A DNA stretch of 64,000 nucleotides from Sphingobium sp. V4 (GTDB lineage Bacteria; Pseudomonadota; Alphaproteobacteria; Sphingomonadales; Sphingomonadaceae). Below the pieces are notes generated by a model. It ran no database searches. It saw nothing but the letters and a program-made list of their open reading frames with translations, and was not told the DNA's origin. The DNA is taken from contig NZ_CP081001.1 of assembly GCF_029590555.1 (NCBI RefSeq), positions 310,001-374,000 of the forward strand, written 5' to 3'. Shown piece after piece: positions 16,664 to 25,009 of the stretch. The position numbers and the translations under genes were made by a program. The stretch's first letter is position 1. The number at the start of each line of letters is the position of its first letter.

Positions 16664-17050
16664 GCCAGAGGGTCGGGCGGCCGCGGCGTGGCGGGTAACT
16701 TCCACGGCGAGGAAAGTCCGGGCTTCACGAAATGACGGTGCCGGCTAACGGCCGGCTGGAGCGATCCAAGGGACAGTGCAACAGAAAGCAGGTCGCGAAG
16801 GTTTCGACCCCGCGAAATTGAAAGGGTGCGGTAAGAGCGCACCGCGTCTCCGGCAACGGAAGGCGGCACGGTAAACCCCACCGGAAGCAAGACCGAATAG
16901 GGGCGGCGCGCAGTCGAAAGGCTGCTAGGCATGTTTCGGCCGAGATCGCCCGGGTTGGTTGCTGGAGGAACGGAGCAATCCGTTCCCTAGAGGAATGGTC
17001 GCCTATCCCCTTAACGGGGTGGACAGAACCCGGCTTACAGACCCTCTGGC
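16664..17050 (+). ncRNA. rnpB: RNase P RNA (type A)
   Basis: The catalytic RNA of ribonuclease P, which trims 5' leaders from tRNA precursors. Hallmarks are GGCGAGGAAAGTCCGGGCT near the 5' end (about 16718-16736) and the conserved 3' block GACAGAACCCGGCTTACAGA (about 17022-17041). GGTAAGAGCGCACCG and CGGTAAACCCCACC are also present. The ends pair perfectly: GCCAGAGGGT (16664-16673) with ACCCTCTGGC (17041-17050) forms P1. At 387 bases the length fits alphaproteobacterial type A RNAs. It lies between the amidase gene and the J-domain gene. Exact transcript ends may extend a few bases beyond P1. Confidence 0.95.
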
Positions 17051-17118
17051 ACTGGTGTTCACGCAAAAAGGAAAGGGGCGGGCTGGCGTTCGGCCTGGCA
17101 AATCCCTACTCTGCATAA

Positions 17119-17667
17119 ATGGCAAGACAGAGCCGATCCAATGACTGGGGCTTTCCCCGGTGGCGCAGTTATGGCGCCACGCGCGAGGCGCAGCAGGTGC
17201 GCCTGTGCGACCGTTATGGCTGTGACCGGCCCGGCCAATGCCCTGCGCCCAAATCCCCGAACAGCCGTGATCGCTGGTATTTCTGTAGCGACCATGCCGC
17301 CGAATATAACAGGAACTGGGACTATTTTCAGGGGCTGGATCAGGAAGAGCGGGCGCGGCGTGAGCAGGAGGAGCGGCGCGATGCGGGCGCGTTCCAGTCG
17401 AGCGCCTATCATGGCTGGGGCGGACCTGGCGATGGCAGCCGATCGCGGGACGAGCTCCATGCGCTGAAAGCGCTGGACCTAGAGGATGACGCGAGTTTCG
17501 ACGCGATCAAGAAGAGCTGGCGCCGGCTCGCCAAGGAACATCATCCCGACGTGAAGCCAGGCGACGCCGAAGCAGCGGTGCGGTTCCAGGCCATCCAGGC
17601 GGCTTATGAAGTGCTGCGTGCAGCGGAGGAACGTCGCAGCTGGAAGCCGAAGGGCGCGACCGATTAA
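17119..17667 (+). CDS. J-domain protein with N-terminal Cys-rich region
   Basis: A 182-residue DnaJ-like co-chaperone. The J domain occupies the C-terminus (about 115-175): ALKALDLEDDASFDAIKKSWRRLAKEHHPDVKPGD with the HPD tripeptide that stimulates DnaK. The N-terminal part has a C-x4-C-x5-C ... C-x2-H pattern (CDRYGCDRPGQC and WYFCSDH) that could bind zinc, then a charged helix (EERARREQEERR). This layout, with the J domain at the end, is common in sphingomonads and differs from DnaJ itself. The client is unknown. The start at 17119 is the first ATG after rnpB. Confidence 0.87.
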   Translation: MARQSRSNDWGFPRWRSYGATREAQQVRLCDRYGCDRPGQCPAPKSPNSRDRWYFCSDHAAEYNRNWDYFQGLDQEERARREQEERRDAGAFQSSAYHGWGGPGDGSRSRDELHALKALDLEDDASFDAIKKSWRRLAKEHHPDVKPGDAEAAVRFQAIQAAYEVLRAAEERRSWKPKGATD

Positions 17668-17698
17668 GGATCATGTCCGCTCCAACTGGCGGAATACC

Positions 17699-17974
17699 GT
17701 GCTGGTCTGCCGCAAATGTTCAAGGAAGTTGGACGGCGGCTTCGGTCCGGGCGGCGACGAGCGTCTGGCCAAGGCGCTGCGGCGGCACTTGTCGATCAGG
17801 AAGGGGCGCAAGGGTGCGGCCGGCATCGTCGAGGTGAATTGCCTGGGTGTCTGTCCGAAGGGCGCCGTGACGGTCGTGAACGGCGCGGACAGCCGGGAAT
17901 GGCTGCTGGTGCGGCCGGACGCGGACCTGGACGAGCTGGCGGCGACGCTGGGGCTGCTTCCCGATCATCGTTAA
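17699..17974 (+). CDS. Thioredoxin-like 2Fe-2S ferredoxin-domain protein
   Basis: A 91-residue protein from a GTG at 17699. It has CRKC near the N-terminus and NCLGVCPKG at about 52-60, the Cys spacing of the small (2Fe-2S) ferredoxin-like proteins seen beside cobalamin or NADH-dehydrogenase genes. The last 30 residues are acidic ([14 protein letters not shown]). GGCGGA lies about six bases before the GTG. The frame is also open upstream, overlapping the J-domain gene, but has no good start there, so the N-terminus is uncertain. Electron-transfer partners are unknown. Confidence 0.68.
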   Translation: MLVCRKCSRKLDGGFGPGGDERLAKALRRHLSIRKGRKGAAGIVEVNCLGVCPKGAVTVVNGADSREWLLVRPDADLDELAATLGLLPDHR

Positions 17975-18009
17975 TGCATTTCTTACCATTCCGACCCTAA
18001 CCGGTCGAA

Positions 18010-18324
18010 ATGAAATCATTATCTTCCGTCCGGTCGCGATTGCCGCTGGTCGCCCAGTGCGGGCTGATCCTGGTCGGCCTGGTCGCGCTCTATGCAGCGC
18101 CGCCGGCCAGCGGCACGATGCTGCTGGTGCCGCTCACACGGGCAGCCCGGGCCGAACTGGTGCCCATGGCGGTGGCGAACGGCGCGCGCCTGGTGGCGGC
18201 AGGGCCGTGGGCCGGCTCCTTCCTGGTCGATGGGCAGCGCGACCGGCTGGCCCGGCCGCTGCTGGGCAAGGGCGTGATCGCGCTGTCGGCGCGCGCGGGC
18301 GGGTGCGGAGCGGCCGCTGGATGA
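18010..18324 (+). CDS. Small membrane-anchored hypothetical protein coupled to the chemoreceptor gene
   Basis: A 104-residue protein I do not recognise. Residues 13-35 form a hydrophobic segment ([24 protein letters not shown]) that could be a signal anchor; the rest is Ala/Arg/Gly-rich with [36 protein letters not shown]. Its stop codon overlaps the start of the methyl-accepting chemotaxis gene (ATGA), which argues that it is translated and linked to that receptor. A periplasmic or membrane accessory to the receptor is a guess. Confidence 0.55.
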   Translation: MKSLSSVRSRLPLVAQCGLILVGLVALYAAPPASGTMLLVPLTRAARAELVPMAVANGARLVAAGPWAGSFLVDGQRDRLARPLLGKGVIALSARAGGCGAAAG

Positions 18325-19853
18325 GCGCGATCGACAGTCTGGGCCGGCTGCGATTGCAGGGGTTGCGAATCCTGCTGCTGGCCAGCTGGATCTGGAGCGC
18401 CGCGCTGGGGCTGATGGCGATTGCCCTGGGCCTGCCGCAGGGGGGCACGATATTGTTCTTTTCCGCGCTCGCCAATGCGCTGCCGACCGTCATGGTCCTG
18501 CGCCAGCGGCGCGACATGGACGTGCGGCTCGCGGTCGGCACGCTGGCTGCGGTGCAACCGGCGCTGGGCGTGTTCCTGATGGCGGGCCACCGCTGGCAGA
18601 TGGACGGCCATATGTTCTTCTTCGTCGCGCTTGCCGGCCTCGCCCTGCTGTACGACTGGCGGCCGATCCTGCTGGCGGCGGGCCTGGTGGCCCTGCATCA
18701 CCTCCTGCTGAGCTTTCTCTCGCCCATCTGGGTTTTCCCCGGCGGGGGCGACGTGCAGCGTGTCGCGATTCATGCGCTGGCGGTGCTGCTTGAGGCCGCG
18801 ATACTCTGCTATCTGACCACGCGCCTGCGGGCGATGTTGCTGGCCCTCGATGGACATGTCAGTGGTGCGGCGCGGCTGGCGCAGGAGGCCGAGGCCGGTC
18901 GCGCCGCGGCCGAATCGGCCATGGCGGCCAGCCGGGCGGCGAGCGAGCGCGAGGCGGCGTTGCGGTCCGAACGCGAACAGGACAGGGCGAGGATCGCCAC
19001 GGAAAGACGCGCGGAAACGCTGGCGCTGGTGCAGGCGTTCCGCCAGTCGATCGCGGACGTCGTCCATGCGGTCAGCACCGCCACCGGCGAACTGGAGGAG
19101 TCGGCCCGTTCGCTGAACGATGTAGCGCGCCGTGCTAGCGCCGGCACGGACGAGACGGTTGCGGCTGCCGAACAATCGTCGAGCCGGGCGGCGCAACTGG
19201 CGAGACGGATCGACCAGCTTTCCGAATCCATCACCGCGATTGCGACCGCCGCGACCCAGCAGGCGACGCTGGGTGGGGAAGCGCAGCGCGTGTCCAGCGC
19301 CGGGCATGAAGCGATGCGCGACATGGAGAATCGCACCGCCTCCATCACTGGTTTCGCCGATTCCATCACCCAGATTGCCGCGCGCACCAACCTGCTGGCG
19401 CTCAACGCCACCATTGAGGCGGCGCGCGCGGGCGAGGTGGGGCGGGGCTTTGCCGTCGTCGCGCAGGAGGTCAAGCAACTGGCGGGGCAGGCCGCGAGCG
19501 CGACCGGCGAGATCCAGACCCTGGCGCAATCGGCGCAGCAAGGGGCCGGGGTTGCGCAGGAGGCGCTGGCGGATGTCGCTGGGGCGGTGGAACAATTGGC
19601 CGGAGCGGCCGACGCGATCCAGCGCGCGGTCGGCGACCAGCGCGATGCGACCGAGGCGATCGGCCAGTCGGCGCGGGATACGGCGCGCGACGCGATCGTA
19701 ATGGCGGGGCGGATGGAGCAGGTGGCCGACATGGCGCGCAGCACCGAAAGCCTGTCCGATCGTGTGTCCAGCGCTGCGTCGGGCCTGTCGCGCACCGCGC
19801 AGGCCTTGCAGCGGGCGACCGACCGGTTCGTCGGGCAGCTGGAAGCCGCCTGA
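18321..19853 (+). CDS. Methyl-accepting chemotaxis protein with integral-membrane sensor
   Basis: A 510-residue chemoreceptor. The first 175 residues hold five to six hydrophobic helices ([37 protein letters not shown] and others) and no periplasmic ligand domain. A charged coiled coil follows, then the signalling domain, with the hairpin tip [20 protein letters not shown] (about 350-369) and [17 protein letters not shown]. That tip binds CheA and CheW. It probably senses a membrane or cytoplasmic cue and feeds the cheAWYBR operon 2.5 kb upstream. The ATG overlaps the stop of the small membrane protein. Confidence 0.9.
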   Translation: MSAIDSLGRLRLQGLRILLLASWIWSAALGLMAIALGLPQGGTILFFSALANALPTVMVLRQRRDMDVRLAVGTLAAVQPALGVFLMAGHRWQMDGHMFFFVALAGLALLYDWRPILLAAGLVALHHLLLSFLSPIWVFPGGGDVQRVAIHALAVLLEAAILCYLTTRLRAMLLALDGHVSGAARLAQEAEAGRAAAESAMAASRAASEREAALRSEREQDRARIATERRAETLALVQAFRQSIADVVHAVSTATGELEESARSLNDVARRASAGTDETVAAAEQSSSRAAQLARRIDQLSESITAIATAATQQATLGGEAQRVSSAGHEAMRDMENRTASITGFADSITQIAARTNLLALNATIEAARAGEVGRGFAVVAQEVKQLAGQAASATGEIQTLAQSAQQGAGVAQEALADVAGAVEQLAGAADAIQRAVGDQRDATEAIGQSARDTARDAIVMAGRMEQVADMARSTESLSDRVSSAASGLSRTAQALQRATDRFVGQLEAA

Positions 19854-19859
19854 CAGGGG

Positions 19860-20297
19860 TCAGGCCCGTCGGGCCAAGCGGGATGCGTCGGCCGCCGCCG
19901 TGTCGGCCAGTGGATAGAGAGCGCGGTTTTCGCGATCGATCCGGTCGCTCAGGGCGGTCAGGATCAGGCGGGTTTCGGCGCAGAAATCGGACCATTGGGA
20001 ACTGATCCGGTCGTCGCTCCAGGCCGCCATATAGACCGAAAATCTGTCGGCCAGGGCGCCGGTTTCCTTTTGCAGGAGCGTTGCGCGCTCGCGGGTGAGG
20101 GGATCGGCGGCGCGTTGCAGCGCCGGATAGAGGATGCGGTCTTCCAGCGCGAGATGCGCGATCAGTTGCCGCGCCAGTTGCCAGCGGAGCCGGGCCACGC
20201 CCTGCGGCTGCCGGTCATCGGTGATGGCCTGCGCGAGCTGGCGGGCGCTCAGGCTGATTTCTTCATGCTGCCGGCGCAGCTCATGCAAATTCATCAT
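19860..20297 (-). CDS. Hemerythrin/HHE-domain protein
   Basis: A 145-residue four-helix protein. Family positions are visible: RQHEEI (H10) and LIAHLALEDRILYP (H47, E51). The last expected His, usually in an L-x-x-H-I-x-x-EN-x-x-LYP motif, is Arg here (SDRIDRENRALYPL), so the di-iron site would be incomplete or altered. HHE proteins bind oxygen, nitric oxide or iron in the cytoplasm. It is downstream of sodB on the same strand, which suggests an oxidative-stress context, but a hairpin separates them. Adjacent ATGs at 20297 and 20294 are both usable. Confidence 0.78.
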   Translation of the reverse strand: MMNLHELRRQHEEISLSARQLAQAITDDRQPQGVARLRWQLARQLIAHLALEDRILYPALQRAADPLTRERATLLQKETGALADRFSVYMAAWSDDRISSQWSDFCAETRLILTALSDRIDRENRALYPLADTAAADASRLARRA

Positions 20298-20363
20298 CAG
20301 GGCGCTCCCCGTGCCACGGAGAGCCGATCATGACCGCAGGAGCTTTAACAAAATATTGTTCCG

Positions 20364-20378
20364 GCACCATAATGGTGC
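20364..20378. promoter_or_regulatory. Palindrome upstream of the hemerythrin gene
   Basis: GCACCAT-A-ATGGTGC is a perfect 7-bp dyad with a single central base, 67 bases upstream of the hemerythrin start. An AT-rich AAAATATTGTT lies between it and the gene. It could be an operator for the hemerythrin gene. No factor can be named. Confidence 0.4.
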
Positions 20379-20384
20379 GGGAAT

Positions 20385-20416
20385 GACTGTCTCCACGCCG
20401 GGGCGCGGAGACAGTC
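20385..20416 (-). terminator. Hairpin downstream of sodB
   Basis: GACTGTCTCC (20385-20394) pairs perfectly with GGAGACAGTC (20407-20416) around a 12-base GC-rich loop, which can itself pair partly. It begins eight bases after the sodB stop on the minus strand and is followed by ATTCCC instead of a T-run, so it is a plausible but not classical terminator. Confidence 0.55.
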
Positions 20417-20423
20417 CGTCCGA

Positions 20424-21038
20424 TCAGGCGGGCTGGTCGGCGCGGCTGGCGCCCTCGCCGTCCAGGTTCAGGGCGGCGAAATCCCAGTTGATCGCTTCCT
20501 TGAGGATGCGGTCGGCATAGCTGGGGCGCAGGTTGCGATAGTCGATATAATAGGCATGTTCCCACACATCGACGATCAGCAGCGGCGCATGGCCTTCATG
20601 CGCGACGGGGGTGTCGGCGTCATGATAGCTGGTCACTTCCAGCTTGCCGTCCTTCAGGATCAGCGCGGCCCAGCCGCTGGCGAAATGGCCGACGGCTTCG
20701 GTCTTCAGCTTTTCGATCAGCGCATCGACCGACCCGAAGGCTTCCTCGATCTTGGCCAGCAGTTCGCCGGTGGGCGCGGTCTTGGTCGGCGACAGCGACT
20801 GCCAGTAGAATGTGTGGTTCCAGATCTGGCCGACCTGGTTGAAAAGGCCGCCCTTGGACGACTTGATCAGTTCCACGAGCGACTTGCCCTGCAGGGCGGG
20901 GTCCGCAGCGACCAGTTCATTGGCCTTCACGACATAGGCGTTGTGATGCTTGCCATGGTGGAAATCGAAGGTTTCGATCGAAAGGATGTCGCCAAAGGCA
21001 TCCTTGGCATAGGGCAGGTCGGGCAGAACAAAGGCCAT
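20424..21038 (-). CDS. sodB: Superoxide dismutase, Fe type
   Basis: A 204-residue Fe/Mn-family superoxide dismutase. It converts superoxide to oxygen and hydrogen peroxide. Metal ligands are visible: His in FDFHHGKHH (about 27), His in IWNHTFYW (about 79), and Asp and His in DVWEHAYYIDYRN (about 163 and 167). The second-sphere Gln in FNQVGQIWNH points to the iron type, though metal choice cannot be fixed by this alone. The start at 21038 follows GAGGAG with a normal spacer. No signal peptide, so cytoplasmic. A hairpin follows the gene. Confidence 0.95.
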   Translation of the reverse strand: MAFVLPDLPYAKDAFGDILSIETFDFHHGKHHNAYVVKANELVAADPALQGKSLVELIKSSKGGLFNQVGQIWNHTFYWQSLSPTKTAPTGELLAKIEEAFGSVDALIEKLKTEAVGHFASGWAALILKDGKLEVTSYHDADTPVAHEGHAPLLIVDVWEHAYYIDYRNLRPSYADRILKEAINWDFAALNLDGEGASRADQPA

Positions 21039-21206
21039 GGCGGAACTCCTCGGGTTCGTTATGGGACGGCCGCACAACGGCTGGCGCGGTCGGTTGGTTC
21101 AATGATCCGGGCTGGGCTGCAAGCCCGCCGCGCCTCCCATATGCTCACCCTGACGGGGATTGAAAGGGGGATATGCCTATTGCGAAACGATCGCAGAAAA
21201 AGGCGC

Positions 21207-21869
21207 CTATCCCTGCGGTGGGGTGGTTTCGCCGACTTCGTCGCTGTCCAGGCTATCGCCCAGGGTCAGGCCATGGCGCATGAGCATCGGGATGTTGGCG
21301 GCGGCGAAGACGATCGACACGATGGTAACGCCCCAAACCTTGACCGCCAGCCATGTATCGAAACTCATCGACCGGCGCATCACCTCGTTCGCGACCGCCA
21401 TGGCGACGAAGAACAGCGCCCAGTTGCGCGACAGTTTCAGCCAGCCTTCATGGGTCAGCCCGTCATAGGCTGCTTGCAGCAGATATTTGAGCAGCGGCTT
21501 GCCGCGCAGCAGACCGGCGAACAGCATCAGCGCGAAGAAGCTGTAGATGATGGTCGGCTTGAGCTGGATGAAGCTCTGGTCGTGGAAATAGATGGTGAGG
21601 CCGCCGAAGAACAGGATCAGCAGCGCTGAGAGCCAGAGCATCGGCGACACACGGCCCAGCTTCACCTTCGAGATGATGACAGCGATCACGATCGCCGCCA
21701 TGAAGGCTGCGGTGCCGAAGGTCATGGCGGTGATGGGATTGCCCGATCCCCAGATCCAGCCCGCGCCCTTGTAGGTCAGAAAGAAGACCAGCAGCGGCCC
21801 GAAGTCGAGCGCCAGGCTGAGCGTGCCGCCATGAGCGGGCTTTGCGGACGCCTTGGTGTCAGCGGGCAT
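21207..21869 (-). CDS. yciB: Inner-membrane septation protein YciB/IspZ
   Basis: A 220-residue protein with five to six TM helices. It shows LDFGPLLVFFLTYK at the start, and RGKPLLKYLLQAAYDGLTHEGWLKLSRNWALFFVAMAVANEVMRRSMSFDTWLAVKVWG, which is the YciB family signature (about 120-178). YciB is linked to septation and envelope maintenance. Its ATG overlaps the ftsY stop by 11 bases, so it is the last gene of the dapF-mtaB-ftsY-yciB string. The acidic C-terminal tail (LDSDEVGETTPPQG) is normal for the group. Confidence 0.9.
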   Translation of the reverse strand: MPADTKASAKPAHGGTLSLALDFGPLLVFFLTYKGAGWIWGSGNPITAMTFGTAAFMAAIVIAVIISKVKLGRVSPMLWLSALLILFFGGLTIYFHDQSFIQLKPTIIYSFFALMLFAGLLRGKPLLKYLLQAAYDGLTHEGWLKLSRNWALFFVAMAVANEVMRRSMSFDTWLAVKVWGVTIVSIVFAAANIPMLMRHGLTLGDSLDSDEVGETTPPQG

Positions 21870-22791
21870 AGGCCGTCCCCGCAATCGCCTTGGCCATGTC
21901 GCCCGGATCGAAGGGGCGCAGATCCTCGATCTTCTCGCCCACGCCGATCGCATGGATGGGCAGGCGATATTTCTCCGCCGCCGCGACCAGCACGCCGCCG
22001 CGCGCCGTGCCATCGAGCTTGGTCATGACGAGGCCCGTCACCTGAGCGGTTTCCTTGAAGACTTCGATCTGGTTCAACGCATTCTGTCCCGTGGTGGCAT
22101 CCAGCACCAGGACAACGTCGTGCGGAGCGGCGGGGTTCAATCGGCCCAGAACTCGGCGCACCTTGGCCAGTTCGTCCATCAGTTCGGTCTTGTTCTGGAG
22201 GCGGCCGGCGGTGTCCACGATCAGCACGTCGATGCCGGTGGCAGTGGCCTGCTTGACCGCATCGAAGACGATGCCCGCCGCGTCGCCGCCTTCCTTGCCC
22301 GCGACGATGGGGACGCCGAGCCGCTCGGCCCAGACCTTCAGCTGTCCGATGGCAGCGGCGCGGAAGGTGTCGCCCGCCGCCAGCATCACGCCATAATCCT
22401 GCTCCAGGAAATTATGGGCGAGCTTGGCGATGGTGGTGGTCTTGCCCGAGCCGTTGACGCCGATCACCAGGATCACCTGCGGGCGGGGGAAGGCCTCTAT
22501 CTCCAGCGGGCGGGCGACCGGGGCGAGGGTCTTCTCGATCTCCTCCGCGATGATTTCGCGCAGATAGTCCTCGGTCAATTCCTTGTTGTAGCGCCCCTCG
22601 GCCAGCCGCTCGCGCACGCGTGCGGCCATGGCGGGACCAAGGTCCGACATGATGAGCGCTTCCTCGATCTCGTCCAGTGTCTGGTTGTCGAGCGCGGCCT
22701 TGGTAAAAAGGCCGGTGAGATTTTCCCCGAGCCTGTCGGAGGTGCGCTTCAATCCGCCGAAGAGGCGGTCGCGCCAGGAAGTGTCAGCCAT
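21859..22791 (-). CDS. ftsY: Signal recognition particle receptor FtsY
   Basis: A 310-residue SRP-GTPase receptor that docks SRP-ribosome complexes at the membrane. The N domain is about residues 1-100. The G domain has GVNGSGKTTT (about 110-119), DTFRAAA, DTAGRLQ, TKLDGTARGG and GVGEKIEDLRPF. The long acidic A domain found in E. coli is absent, as in many alphaproteobacteria. Its partner Ffh is encoded at 28137. The dispersed 90-bp repeat lies between it and mtaB. Confidence 0.95.
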   Translation of the reverse strand: MADTSWRDRLFGGLKRTSDRLGENLTGLFTKAALDNQTLDEIEEALIMSDLGPAMAARVRERLAEGRYNKELTEDYLREIIAEEIEKTLAPVARPLEIEAFPRPQVILVIGVNGSGKTTTIAKLAHNFLEQDYGVMLAAGDTFRAAAIGQLKVWAERLGVPIVAGKEGGDAAGIVFDAVKQATATGIDVLIVDTAGRLQNKTELMDELAKVRRVLGRLNPAAPHDVVLVLDATTGQNALNQIEVFKETAQVTGLVMTKLDGTARGGVLVAAAEKYRLPIHAIGVGEKIEDLRPFDPGDMAKAIAGTAYAR

Positions 22792-22804
22792 GCAAATAAA
22801 CCAT

Positions 22805-22895
22805 CGTCATTCCCGCGAAGGCGAGAAACCATCTCCGGCCATATCCCAAAACCGCAAGTCCGGGAGATGGATCCCCGCCTTCGCGGGAATGACGG
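22805..22895. repeat. Dispersed palindromic repeat, copy 1
   Basis: The outer arms CGTCATTCCCGCGAAGGCG (22805-22823) and CGCCTTCGCGGGAATGACG (22876-22894) are perfect inverted repeats of 19 bases. Inside are a second pair, CCATCTCC and GGGAGATGG, and an unpaired centre. A degenerate copy of the same length and orientation is at 39152-39241. Such elements are frequent between genes in sphingomonads. This one lies between the mtaB stop and the ftsY start, within a likely operon, and would fold into a long hairpin in the transcript. Confidence 0.88.
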
Positions 22896-22911
22896 ATGAT
22901 GGAAATCCCTG

Positions 22912-24162
22912 TCATGCCGCCTCTTGCGCGATCAGGGAGCCATTCTCAAGGCCCGTGATGGTTGCGCGCACGATGGAGGAGGGCGCTTGCCCTTCCGTAA
23001 AGCGCACGGGCGCGAAATTTTCCGCATGGCCGCTCAACCCGCTGCGTTCGACCAGCACCGACTGGGTGGTGCCGATCAGGCTGCGGAGCCAGGCTTCGCG
23101 GCGGGTGGCACAGGCATCGCGCAGCCGCGCGGCGCGGGCCTTGATCGTCGCGCGATCGACCTGCGGCATTCGTGCGGCGGGGGTGCCCGTGCGGGGTGAA
23201 AAGGGGAAGATATGGCCATGGACGATGACGCATTCATCGATCAGGCGGAGGCTGTTTTCGAACATCGCCTCGTCCTCGGTCGGGAAGCCGGCGATGATGT
23301 CCGCGCCGATGCTGATGTCGGGGCGGGCGGCCTTGACCGTCTCCACGATGCGGATCGCGTCCGCGCGGGCGTGGCGGCGCTTCATGCGCTTGAGGATCAG
23401 GTCGTCGCCGGCCTGGAGCGAGAGATGCAGGTGCGGCATCATACGCGGCTCATGAGCGATCAGATCGAGCAGGCGGTTATCGATTTCCACGCTGTCGATC
23501 GACGAGAGGCGCAGGCGGGGCAGGTCGGGCACGCCTTTCAGGATGCGTTCGATCAACAGGCCCAGCGACGGACTGCCCGGCAGGTCGGGACCATAGCTGG
23601 TGACATCCACGCCGGTCAGCACGATTTCCCGGTAGCCGGCATCGACCAGCTGCTTCGCCTTCTCGACCACCGCGCCGGCGGGGACGGAGCGGCTGTTCCC
23701 CCGGCCATAGGGTATGATGCAGAAGGTACAGCGATGGTCGCAGCCATTCTGCACTTCCAGGAAGGCGCGGGCATGATCGGCGAAGGCCGACGCCATGTGC
23801 GGCGCGGTGTCGCGCACGGCCATGATGTCGGAGACTCTGACGATGTTCCGTTCGACTCGAACGGAGCTGTAGGTGGCCGCCTCCATCTTCTCAAGGTTAC
23901 CGATCACGCCGTCGACTTCGGCCATGGCGGCGAAGGTCTGCGGCTCGGTCTGGGCGGCGCAGCCGGTGACGAGGATGCGGGCGTCGGGGCGTTCGCGCCG
24001 GGCGCGGCGGATCGCCTGGCGGGTCTGGCGCACGGCTTCGGCGGTGACGGCGCAACTGTTGACGACGATCAGGTCGTCCTGGCCGCTCGCCATGTCGCGG
24101 ATCGCCTCGCTCTCCGCGATGTTGAGGCGGCAGCCCATGGTGATGATGTCGGGGCCGGCCAT
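22912..24162 (-). CDS. mtaB: tRNA t6A37 methylthiotransferase MtaB
   Basis: A 416-residue radical-SAM enzyme that adds a methylthio group to N6-threonylcarbamoyladenosine 37 of tRNAs. The N-terminal UPF0004 domain carries three iron-sulfur Cys (TMGCRLN, VNSCAVT, VTGCAAQ). The radical-SAM motif is C-x3-C-x2-C in NGCDHRCTFCIIPYGRG (about 138-154). SLQAGDDLILKRMKRRH and GADIIAGFPTEDE follow. The C-terminal TRAM-like portion is short. The gene starts three bases after the dapF stop. This order (dapF, mtaB, ftsY) supports MtaB over MiaB. Confidence 0.92.
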   Translation of the reverse strand: MAGPDIITMGCRLNIAESEAIRDMASGQDDLIVVNSCAVTAEAVRQTRQAIRRARRERPDARILVTGCAAQTEPQTFAAMAEVDGVIGNLEKMEAATYSSVRVERNIVRVSDIMAVRDTAPHMASAFADHARAFLEVQNGCDHRCTFCIIPYGRGNSRSVPAGAVVEKAKQLVDAGYREIVLTGVDVTSYGPDLPGSPSLGLLIERILKGVPDLPRLRLSSIDSVEIDNRLLDLIAHEPRMMPHLHLSLQAGDDLILKRMKRRHARADAIRIVETVKAARPDISIGADIIAGFPTEDEAMFENSLRLIDECVIVHGHIFPFSPRTGTPAARMPQVDRATIKARAARLRDACATRREAWLRSLIGTTQSVLVERSGLSGHAENFAPVRFTEGQAPSSIVRATITGLENGSLIAQEAA

Positions 24163-24165
24163 GGC

Positions 24166-24966
24166 CTAAAAGCGCGACCAGTCCGCCTCGCCATCGAAGA
24201 CATGGGTGGCTGGGCCGGTCATCTGGATGGTGCCGCCCGGTGCCCATTCGATGACGAGGTCGCCGCCGGGCAGGCTGACCGTCACCGGGCCGGCCATCAG
24301 GCGGCGGCGGATGGCGGCAACGGCGGTGGCGCAGGCGCCGGTGCCGCAGGCGCGCGTCAGGCCCGCGCCCCGTTCCCATACGACCAGGCGGATATGATTG
24401 TCGCCGACGACCTGCGCGAAATTGACGTTCACGCGCGCGGGGAAGAGCGGATCATGCTCGATCAGCGGGCCGAGACGGTCGAAGTTCACACCGTCCAGAT
24501 CGTCCACGAAGAAGATCACATGCGGGTTGCCGACATTGACCGCAGCGGGTGCGGGCAGGTCTTCCCAGGTCGCGCCCATGGTCAGCGTGTCCATGGGGTA
24601 GGCGAGCGGGATCGCATCCCACTCAAAGCGCGGCGCACCCATGTCTACGCTCGCGCCGCCGTCGACGGCTTTGGCATCCAGCAGGCCCGCCCTGGTGCGG
24701 ATCAGCACGTCGCGGCCGACGAACAGGGGAACGCAGCGTGTGGCATTGCCGCACGCCTCGACTTCGCTGCCGTCGGCGTTGAATATCTGCATCGATACGT
24801 CGGCATCCGGCGCGTCGCCGATCAGGATCAGCTGGTCGCAGCCGATGCCGGCATGGCGATCGGCAATGGCCCGCGCGCGCGCTTCCGTCATCTCGACGGG
24901 GTGGGCGCGGGCGTCGATCACGACGAAGTCGTTACCCAGGCCATGCATTTTGGAAAAGCGTCCCAT
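24166..24966 (-). CDS. dapF: Diaminopimelate epimerase
   Basis: A 266-residue cofactor-independent epimerase converting LL- to meso-diaminopimelate for lysine and peptidoglycan synthesis. The N-terminal motif is KMHGLGNDFVVID. The two catalytic Cys are in EACGNATRC (about 73) and RACGTGACA (about 214). The meso-DAP formed is the substrate of LysA at 52398. The start ATG at 24966 gives normal length; a second ATG five codons in is possible. It leads the minus-strand string dapF-mtaB-ftsY-yciB. Confidence 0.94.
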   Translation of the reverse strand: MGRFSKMHGLGNDFVVIDARAHPVEMTEARARAIADRHAGIGCDQLILIGDAPDADVSMQIFNADGSEVEACGNATRCVPLFVGRDVLIRTRAGLLDAKAVDGGASVDMGAPRFEWDAIPLAYPMDTLTMGATWEDLPAPAAVNVGNPHVIFFVDDLDGVNFDRLGPLIEHDPLFPARVNVNFAQVVGDNHIRLVVWERGAGLTRACGTGACATAVAAIRRRLMAGPVTVSLPGGDLVIEWAPGGTIQMTGPATHVFDGEADWSRF

Positions 24967-25009
24967 GGGCGCGCATGTAGTGGGAGTGGACGAAAAAGGC
25001 GAGTCCGGG

